IMG/VR virus record: IMGVR_UViG_3300006033_000062
Span: 1 to 36,994 of that record
DNA from: a virus
Length of the DNA: 36,994 bases
Strand: one strand, 5' to 3'
In this document: positions 30,730 through 36,994 of the stretch, in pieces
How positions within the stretch are numbered: the first letter of the stretch is position 1
Layout: each line of letters begins with the position of its first letter
Translations under genes and position numbers: made by a program
Notes under the pieces: model-generated
What the model was told of the DNA's origin: nothing
Database searches by the model: none
The model's input: the letters and a program-made list of their open reading frames with translations, nothing else

Positions 30730-33700
30730 ATGGCCAAGCGAATTTCCATCCTCGTCGCGCTCGAAGGGGCCGACGATGGGCTCAAACGCGCCATCACGTC
30801 GGCCGAGCGCAGTCTCGGTGAGCTGTCGACCACCGCCAAGACTGCTGGGGCTAAGGCTGCAGCCGGAATGGCCGAGGTCAAGGCCGGGATGTCGGCCTTC
30901 GGTGATCAGGTGGCGACGGCCAAGACGCAGTTGCTTGCCTTCCTGTCGATCAACTGGGCTGCTGGCAAGGTACAGGAGATCGTCCAGATCGCCGATGCCT
31001 GGAACATGATGTCCGCGCGCCTGAAGTTGGCGACGGCGGGACAGCGTGAATTCACGACCGCGCAAGCGGCCCTGTTCGACATCGCCCAGCGCATCGGTGT
31101 GCCGATTCAGGAAACGGCCACGCTGTACGGCAAGCTCCAGCAGGCTGTTCGGATGCTGGGTGGCGAGCAGAAGGACGCGCTCACGATCACCGAGAGCATC
31201 TCGCAGGCACTGCGCCTGTCGGGCGCATCGGCTACCGAAGCGCAGTCCTCTCTGCTGCAATTCGGGCAGGCGCTGGCGTCTGGTGTGCTGCGAGGCGAGG
31301 AATTCAACTCCGTCGTCGAAAACAGCCCCCGTCTGGCGCAGGCACTGGCCGATGGCCTGAATGTGCCCATCGGGCGACTGCGCAAGCTGGCCGAAGAAGG
31401 CCGCCTGACCGCTGACGTGGTGGTCAACGCGCTGATGAGCCAGAAGGACAAGCTGGCCAGCGAGTACGCTCAACTGCCGCAGACGGTTAGCCAGGCCTTC
31501 GAGCGCCTGCGCAATGCCTTCGGGCAATGGATCAACCGGGTCGATGAATCGACGGGCCTGACCAAGAAGCTGGCCGAGGCTCTGACCATGCTCGCCAACA
31601 ACCTCGACACGGTCATGCAGTGGTTGAAGCGCATCGCCGAAGTCGGTCTGGCGGTGCTGATCTACCGCCTGATCCCGGCGCTCATCACCGCGTGGCAGAC
31701 CGCCGGTGCGGCGGCCGTCACGGCCGCCAGTGCCACTGCGGCGGCGTGGACGACGGCCAACCTGTCGGTGTCGGCCGCCGTGGCCAGCGTCGGCTTGCTC
31801 AAGACGGCATTCACTGTGCTGGGTGCCTTCCTGGTCGGCTGGGAGATCGGCACGTGGCTGTCGGAGAAGTTCGAGATCGTCCGCAAGGCGGGCATCTTCA
31901 TGGTCGAGATGCTGGTCAAGGCAGTCGAGCAGTTGCGCTACCGCTGGGAGGCATTCGCCGCCATCTTCACCTCGGACACGATTGCCGAGGCGACCAAGCG
32001 CCACGAGGCTCGTCTCGCGGAGATGAACCAGATCTTCGCGCAGATGTACTCCGACGCGACCAAGGGGGCAGATGCGGCCAAGGGTGCAATGAACACCGCT
32101 GCAACGACCGCCGAGGAAATCGCCAAGCGGCTCGAAGCCGTGCGTCAGGGCACGCAGGAGGCGGTCGGGCGCGGCGTCGAGCCCGTCCACAGTGCCCTGG
32201 AGAAGCTGAAATCCCGCCTCGGTGAGGTTGAGCAGGCTGTCGGCAAGGCCAATCAGACGGTCAGCGACGCAACCGCCAAAATGGCCGAGGCCTACAAGGG
32301 CCTGACGTCCATCGTCGAGGCCAACCTGCTGCGCCAGATCGAAGCGGTCAAGGCGCGCTACCAGCAGGAACAGTCGGCGCTGGAGACATCCAAGCAGTCC
32401 GAAGCGGCGCTGATCACCAAGTCGACGCAGTTGCTGACGGAAGCCCTCACGCAGCAGACCACGTTGCGGCGGCAGTCCACGATAGACACGCTGAAGCTCA
32501 TTGACGATGAGTCCAAGGCGCGGATCGAGTCGGCCCGCCGCCAGGGTCAGACGGAAGAAGAGCGCCGCGCCAACGTCCAGCGGGTCGAAAACGACATCCT
32601 GGCCACCAAGCGCCAGACGATGACGCAGGCGCTGGCCGAGTACCGGCAGCACATCGATGCGCTCAACGCAGAGGCCAACCGGCATCTGACTGAGATCAAG
32701 CGCATCGAGGAGGAGAAGCGCCAGCTCTCGATGACGACCGAGGAACGTGTCCGCGACATCCGTCGGCAGGGCATGACCGATTTCGAGGCGACGGAAGATC
32801 GCAAGCGCCAGATCGCCGAGTACCAGGGGAAGGCACGTGAGGCGCTGGCCAACGGCGAGTTCGAGCAGGCTCGGCAACTCGCCCAGAAGGCGATGGACTT
32901 GGCCGCACAGGTGGCCAGCTCGCAAACCAGTGAAGCCAAGCGCGGCGAAGATGCCCGCAAGCAGTCCGAACAGGCGGTTTCGCAGGTCACCCAGCTCGAA
33001 TCGCAGTCACGCGATGCCTATCGCAAGCAGGAATACGCGCAAGCCGAAGCCCTGATGCGCCAAGCAGACGCGTTGCGCGCCGAACTGGCCCAGAAGACCA
33101 AGGATGCGGACACCCAGATTGCGCAAGGCAAGGATGGTGTCAATCAGGCCATCCAGCGCATCCGCGAGTCAGAGGAAATCCTCAACAAGACCCTGGATGC
33201 CGAAGCCAAGGCGCACCAGACGGCCGCACAGTCAGCATTGACAGCGCGCGACCAAATCCAGCAGACCCTCACGCAGACCGAAAACCAGATCGACCAGATC
33301 ACGGCCAAGTTGAAAGACGGTCTGAAGGTCACGCTGGACGCCGATACGACCCGCTTCGACAAAGCCATCGCCGATCTGGACAAGGCCCTGGCGGAAAAAG
33401 AGTACCTGCTCAAAATTCAGGCCGATTTGCAGGAGGCCGAGAAGAAGCTGCAGCAGTACGAACAACTGCTGAAAGAGGGCAAGACACTCCCGGTCGATGC
33501 CGACGTGTCCAAGGCCAAGGAGGCGCTGGACAAGCTCAAGACCTACGCCGACCAGAACTCGCAGTTCGAATTGAAGGTGGCGACCGAGAAGGCGCAGGCC
33601 GCGATCACCAACGTCGAGGGGATGATCAAGGCGCTGGATCGCATCCAGACCGAGTCGCGCCATCAGGTCAGCACCAATGCCGACGCAGCCCGCTCCGAGA

Positions 33701-34773
33701 TCATGAGCCTGAACGGGGTCAACACCTCAAGCACGCACACGATCTATGTGCGCAAGGTAGAGGCAAACGCGACTGGCGGTTTGGTGGGCGGTGGCGTGCG
33801 CCGCTTCGCTGACGGCGGCGCTGTTGCCCCGGCCTTTCCCCGAATGAGCGGTGGATCGGTTCCCGGCTCTGGCCACCACGACACCGTGCCGCGCACCTTG
33901 GAAGCCGGGGCCTTCGTGATTCGCAAGGCGGCGGTGCAGAAGTACGGCGGCGGTGCGCTCTCACGGCTGGCCAATGGTGTCGCCCGATTCGCCGTCGGTG
34001 GTCGCGTGCAGGGCTTTGGCAACGGTCGATCTCAAGGCACCGATCCCGATGGCAAGCCGATTGTCCCGAAGAAGAACCGGGAGGCAGTCGAGGCGATGAA
34101 GATGATCGACCTCGGCCTGCAGGGGATGAACGAGTACACGAATTGGCTCCAGTGGAACTACGGTGCCTCGGTCAGTCTTGATATGCGCAGCAAGACGATG
34201 GATAGCTACGGCAAGCAGGCCCAGCAGGATCGGCGCGCGCTGGAAGACTTCATCAGTCGTAAGACGCTCACCGGCAACGAACGCCAGAATCTAGAGCGCA
34301 TCAAGCAGACGTGGAGGCAGGCGATGGCCCAGCCGCTGCTCTGGGGCAAAGACCTGGAGCGCGAGCTGATCGACTACATGGAGCAGAACCAGGGCGAGTT
34401 CTACCGGCGCGGCGGCATGGCCAAGTCCGACACCGTCCCGGCGATGCTCACGCCGGGTGAGTTTGTCGTGAACAAGGATGCCGTGTCCCGCTACGGGGCT
34501 GGCTTCTTCGAAGCAATCAACAACCTGTCGGCCCCGGCGCAAGCCCTGGCCAGTCGTGCGCTTGCGGGTGTCCAGGGCTTCGCCACGGGTGGGCTGGTGC
34601 AACCCAGCGGGTCGCGGCTGGCCCGACCGGTGTTGGCGGCCGATGCCGGGCCCAGCCGCACGGTGCGTGTGGAACTGTCCTCGGGGCAGCAGAAGGTCAA
34701 CGCCACCGTCGACGCACGAGACGAGTCTCGTCTGCTGCAACTGCTGGACGCTGCCCGCGCCCGCACTGCCTGA
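30730..34773 (+). CDS. Tail tape measure protein
   Basis: This 1347-aa protein sets tail length. Residues 100-260 carry the TMP core ('FTTAQAALFDIAQRIG', 'SQALRLSGASATEAQSSLLQFGQALASG', 'FERLRNAFGQWINR'). Hydrophobic segments follow at about 300-345 and 355-375. A long Gln/Lys/Glu-rich coiled coil spans about 480-1000. Near the C-terminus a module with 'DTVPRTLEAGAFVIRKAAVQKYG' (about 1050) recurs as 'DTVPAMLTPGEFVVNKDAVSRYG' (about 1234). The size predicts a tail of roughly 200 nm by the usual 1.5 Å per residue rule. The start has no strong ribosome-binding site and follows the previous stop by 3 nt. Confidence 0.95.
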   Translation: MAKRISILVALEGADDGLKRAITSAERSLGELSTTAKTAGAKAAAGMAEVKAGMSAFGDQVATAKTQLLAFLSINWAAGKVQEIVQIADAWNMMSARLKLATAGQREFTTAQAALFDIAQRIGVPIQETATLYGKLQQAVRMLGGEQKDALTITESISQALRLSGASATEAQSSLLQFGQALASGVLRGEEFNSVVENSPRLAQALADGLNVPIGRLRKLAEEGRLTADVVVNALMSQKDKLASEYAQLPQTVSQAFERLRNAFGQWINRVDESTGLTKKLAEALTMLANNLDTVMQWLKRIAEVGLAVLIYRLIPALITAWQTAGAAAVTAASATAAAWTTANLSVSAAVASVGLLKTAFTVLGAFLVGWEIGTWLSEKFEIVRKAGIFMVEMLVKAVEQLRYRWEAFAAIFTSDTIAEATKRHEARLAEMNQIFAQMYSDATKGADAAKGAMNTAATTAEEIAKRLEAVRQGTQEAVGRGVEPVHSALEKLKSRLGEVEQAVGKANQTVSDATAKMAEAYKGLTSIVEANLLRQIEAVKARYQQEQSALETSKQSEAALITKSTQLLTEALTQQTTLRRQSTIDTLKLIDDESKARIESARRQGQTEEERRANVQRVENDILATKRQTMTQALAEYRQHIDALNAEANRHLTEIKRIEEEKRQLSMTTEERVRDIRRQGMTDFEATEDRKRQIAEYQGKAREALANGEFEQARQLAQKAMDLAAQVASSQTSEAKRGEDARKQSEQAVSQVTQLESQSRDAYRKQEYAQAEALMRQADALRAELAQKTKDADTQIAQGKDGVNQAIQRIRESEEILNKTLDAEAKAHQTAAQSALTARDQIQQTLTQTENQIDQITAKLKDGLKVTLDADTTRFDKAIADLDKALAEKEYLLKIQADLQEAEKKLQQYEQLLKEGKTLPVDADVSKAKEALDKLKTYADQNSQFELKVATEKAQAAITNVEGMIKALDRIQTESRHQVSTNADAARSEIMSLNGVNTSSTHTIYVRKVEANATGGLVGGGVRRFADGGAVAPAFPRMSGGSVPGSGHHDTVPRTLEAGAFVIRKAAVQKYGGGALSRLANGVARFAVGGRVQGFGNGRSQGTDPDGKPIVPKKNREAVEAMKMIDLGLQGMNEYTNWLQWNYGASVSLDMRSKTMDSYGKQAQQDRRALEDFISRKTLTGNERQNLERIKQTWRQAMAQPLLWGKDLERELIDYMEQNQGEFYRRGGMAKSDTVPAMLTPGEFVVNKDAVSRYGAGFFEAINNLSAPAQALASRALAGVQGFATGGLVQPSGSRLARPVLAADAGPSRTVRVELSSGQQKVNATVDARDESRLLQLLDAARARTA

Positions 34774-34783
34774 AGGATTCCCG

Positions 34784-35191
34784 ATGCAACTGACGAACCT
34801 CGATGCCGGGGTGGCTTTGCCATTGCCTGACGATTTGCTGTGGAGTGATGAGCACGCGTGGTCGCCCGCTGTGGCGACCAGTTCTTACCTCATCACCGGA
34901 GCCTTGCTGATCCAGTCTGCCACCCGGCAAGCCGGTCGCCCCATCACGCTGGTGGGCGCACCCGACATGGCTTGGGTCACGCGGGCCACGGTCGAGCAAC
35001 TACGGGCCTGGGCCGCGCTTCCAGTCGGCAGTGCTACCGGCCGATTCGGCTTGACCTTCGCCGATGGCCGCTCGTTCACCGTGGCATTCCGCCACGCAGA
35101 AACGGCCATCGAAGCCGAGCCCGTGCTGGGCATCCCGGCCCGTGCCGCTACCGACTTCTATCGCCTGACCCTTCGATTCCTGGAGATTTGA
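34784..35191 (+). CDS. Tail tip / minor tail protein
   Basis: This 135-aa beta-rich protein follows the tape measure: 'LTNLDAGVALPLPDDLLWSDEHAWSPAVATSSYLITGALLIQSATRQAGRPITLVG' and 'FGLTFADGRSFTVAFRHAETAIEAEPVLG'. Such proteins lie between tape measure and tail tip genes of siphoviruses; the exact equivalent (M- or L-like) cannot be told. ATG 34784 follows GAAGGATTCCC; a longer frame upstream is shadow of the tape measure. Confidence 0.78.
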   Translation: MQLTNLDAGVALPLPDDLLWSDEHAWSPAVATSSYLITGALLIQSATRQAGRPITLVGAPDMAWVTRATVEQLRAWAALPVGSATGRFGLTFADGRSFTVAFRHAETAIEAEPVLGIPARAATDFYRLTLRFLEI

Positions 35192-35192
35192 A

Positions 35193-36994
35193 ATGCCGAT
35201 CCAATCCGGCGACGTGAAACTGCTGAAGTCCGCCGTGATGGCGGATGTGCCCGAGGGCGGTGGCGCGCCCACGGGCAACACCATTGCCGATGGCGTCTCG
35301 AACGCCATCTTTCCTGACATCTCCGAGCTGGATCGCGCCGGGGGTCGGGTCAACCTGCGCAAGTCCTTCGTGTCGGTGCAGACCGACGACACCGACACCT
35401 ACTTCGGTGCCAACGTGATCGTGGCCGAGCCGCCGCAGGATGCGCGCGTCAGCGTCACGCTGTTCAGCACCGAGAAGACCTTCGACACTCGCGAGCAGGC
35501 GCAAGTCCGCATCGAGGCCTACCTTAATAAGGGCCCGGAGTGGGCGGGCTACCTGTTCGAGAACCACATCGCGGGCCAGCGCGTCATTCAGCTTTTTCAG
35601 CGCACGACCGACGCCGTTCCCAATGTCGGCCAGACCTTGGTCTTGATCGAGAACGAGGGACTTGGCACCCAGAAAGAGCAGTACATCCGGGCCACCTCGG
35701 TGTCCGTCGTCGAGCGCACCTTCACTTACGACGGCGACAAGGACTACAAGGCCAGCATCGTCACAGTCGACATCAGCGACGCCCTGCGCTACGACTTCAC
35801 CGGCTCGCCCGCAAGCCGCACGTTCACCCGGGCCGCGAACAGCACCAAGACGCGCGACACGGTCGTGGCGGACGCCGGAACCTACGTCGGGGTGGTACCG
35901 CTGACGCAGACTGCCGCCGTCGGCGACTTCACGATCAAGGGCACCTCGATCTACACGCAGTTGGTGCCGAGCGCGCAGACCGAGACGCCGATCTCCTTCG
36001 TTCCTCCCTACGCGGCCGCAGGATTGCCGGTTCCCGGTGCAGTGGCGGTGAGCTATACGGCCTACCACGCCTGGACAACCAGCATCAAATTCAACCTGCC
36101 GGGCGGTTGCTTACCCGGGTCGCTGACCATCCAGACCGACGGCATCACGATCTTCGATGACGCGGGACTGCTCAAGACCGCCAGCGGAACGATGGGCACC
36201 ATTGATTACGCCAACGGCATCCTGACTCTGAACTCGGGGACGATGTCGAACGCGAAGGCCATCACCTACACGCCCGCCGCGCAGATTCTGCGTGCGCCGC
36301 AAAGCTCGGAGATCCCGGTCACGCCCGAGTCGCGCAGCCAGTCCTACGTGGGCACGGTCAACCCGGTGCCGCAGCCCGGTACGCTGTCGATCAGCTACAT
36401 GGCCCAGGGCCGCTGGTACGTGTTGTCTGACAGTGGCAACGGTTCGCTCAAGGGCCTGGATGCCAGCTACGGCGCGGGCACGTTCAACCGGAACACCGGG
36501 GCCTTCGTGGTGACGTTGGGTGCATTGCCCGATATCGGCAGTTCGCTCGTGCTGACCTGGAACGTGCCGACGCAGGAGACGCAGCAGCCGTCGACCACCC
36601 TCAAGGCGGCGCAGAGTCTTGCATTGAATCCGCCCGCAGGGACGGCGGTACAACCCGGCTCACTCACGGTGTCCTGGGAGTATGGCGGCACAAAGACGGC
36701 AACGGCGGCCACCTCCGGCGTGCTGTCTGGTGCGGCCACCGGCAGTCTGAGCGTGGCGCAGAACCGCGTGGACTTCGCGCCCAATGTGCTGCCAGCGGTG
36801 GGCACGCAACTCACCGTGAGCTACGTCGCGGGCCCGAAGCAGGAAGATTCGTTTGCGCATCCGTCACGCAACGGATCGGGGCTGTTGCCGGTCACCGCGA
36901 CCCTTGGGGCCATCGAGCCGGGTTCGCTCGAAGTCGAGTGGAACACTTTCACCGACGAGGCGGTTCTCGGCGCGTACACCTTCGCTCAATTGCA
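35193..36994 (+). CDS. Tail protein with tandem beta repeats, cut at window end
   Basis: The frame is open from ATG 35193 (GGAGA 5-6 nt upstream) past the end of the window, giving at least 600 residues. The first 280 residues include 'GDVKLLKSAVMADVPEGGGAPTGNTIADGVSNAIFPDISELDRAGGRVNLRK'. After that a P-G-S/T-L motif returns at residues 308, 395, 488 and 576, a period of about 90, each followed by a strand-rich unit ending '...LTVSY' or similar. This suggests a rod of tandem beta-sandwich domains in the tail. I do not recognise the exact family. The stop is outside the window. Confidence 0.82.
   Translation, partial: MPIQSGDVKLLKSAVMADVPEGGGAPTGNTIADGVSNAIFPDISELDRAGGRVNLRKSFVSVQTDDTDTYFGANVIVAEPPQDARVSVTLFSTEKTFDTREQAQVRIEAYLNKGPEWAGYLFENHIAGQRVIQLFQRTTDAVPNVGQTLVLIENEGLGTQKEQYIRATSVSVVERTFTYDGDKDYKASIVTVDISDALRYDFTGSPASRTFTRAANSTKTRDTVVADAGTYVGVVPLTQTAAVGDFTIKGTSIYTQLVPSAQTETPISFVPPYAAAGLPVPGAVAVSYTAYHAWTTSIKFNLPGGCLPGSLTIQTDGITIFDDAGLLKTASGTMGTIDYANGILTLNSGTMSNAKAITYTPAAQILRAPQSSEIPVTPESRSQSYVGTVNPVPQPGTLSISYMAQGRWYVLSDSGNGSLKGLDASYGAGTFNRNTGAFVVTLGALPDIGSSLVLTWNVPTQETQQPSTTLKAAQSLALNPPAGTAVQPGSLTVSWEYGGTKTATAATSGVLSGAATGSLSVAQNRVDFAPNVLPAVGTQLTVSYVAGPKQEDSFAHPSRNGSGLLPVTATLGAIEPGSLEVEWNTFTDEAVLGAYTFAQL

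Overview
The window is the left part of a high-GC, lambda-like prophage in a proteobacterial chromosome, most likely a betaproteobacterium. This rests on overall GC, host-like codon use, a tRNA-Ala(CGC) gene, and a DUF2924/serine-recombinase pair with paired ParB-methyltransferases; no species can be named. It opens with tRNA-Ala and its terminator (45-158). The right end of the element is outside the window: the last gene, a tail protein, is cut at 36994.

387-4415 is a minus-strand accessory operon. It reads, in order of transcription: a stand-alone LexA-type DNA-binding protein, a 262-aa protein starting Met-Gly, a 706-aa QueC-like PP-loop enzyme with long extra N- and C-terminal regions, and a zinc-ribbon DUF4145 protein. 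One near-consensus sigma70 promoter drives it, and a perfect 9-bp-arm inverted repeat fills the -35/-10 spacer. This looks like a repressed anti-phage cassette related to QueC-dependent defence systems (Qat, type IV CBASS). It does not match an architecture I know and is the main candidate for an undescribed system. A secreted thermonuclease (4453-4977) sits upstream on the same strand.

5075-7558 is the integration module: a small ORF, DUF2924, a large serine recombinase and an HTH protein, coupled by overlapping starts and stops. 7717-15631 is the early replication and recombination operon: two excisionase-like HTH proteins, a Sak4-like ATPase with a likely SSB, a P63C protein, a zinc-finger protein, a Cas4-like Fe-S nuclease, a Toprim/SF3 primase-helicase, a RuvC-like resolvase and a DUF6362-like protein. 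15632-15959 is a regulatory gap with GTTTGCA repeats and a terminator.

15960-18637 holds two tandem ParB-DNA methyltransferase fusions, one with SPPY and one with DPPY at the active site. Convergent to them are three small minus-strand genes (18601-19876), each preceded by a copy of the same bipartite promoter-like element.

From 19994 to the end is the packaging and structural operon in lambda order: small and large terminase, two small virion-type proteins, gpW-like connector, portal, S49 protease with a nested scaffold start, decoration protein, major capsid protein, head-tail and tail-completion proteins, tail tube, G/GT chaperones with a T TTT TTT frameshift site, a gpZ-like protein, tape measure and tail-tip proteins. 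Most genes are joined by ATGA, GTGA or TGATG overlaps, so translation is tightly coupled. The particle is probably siphovirus-like.
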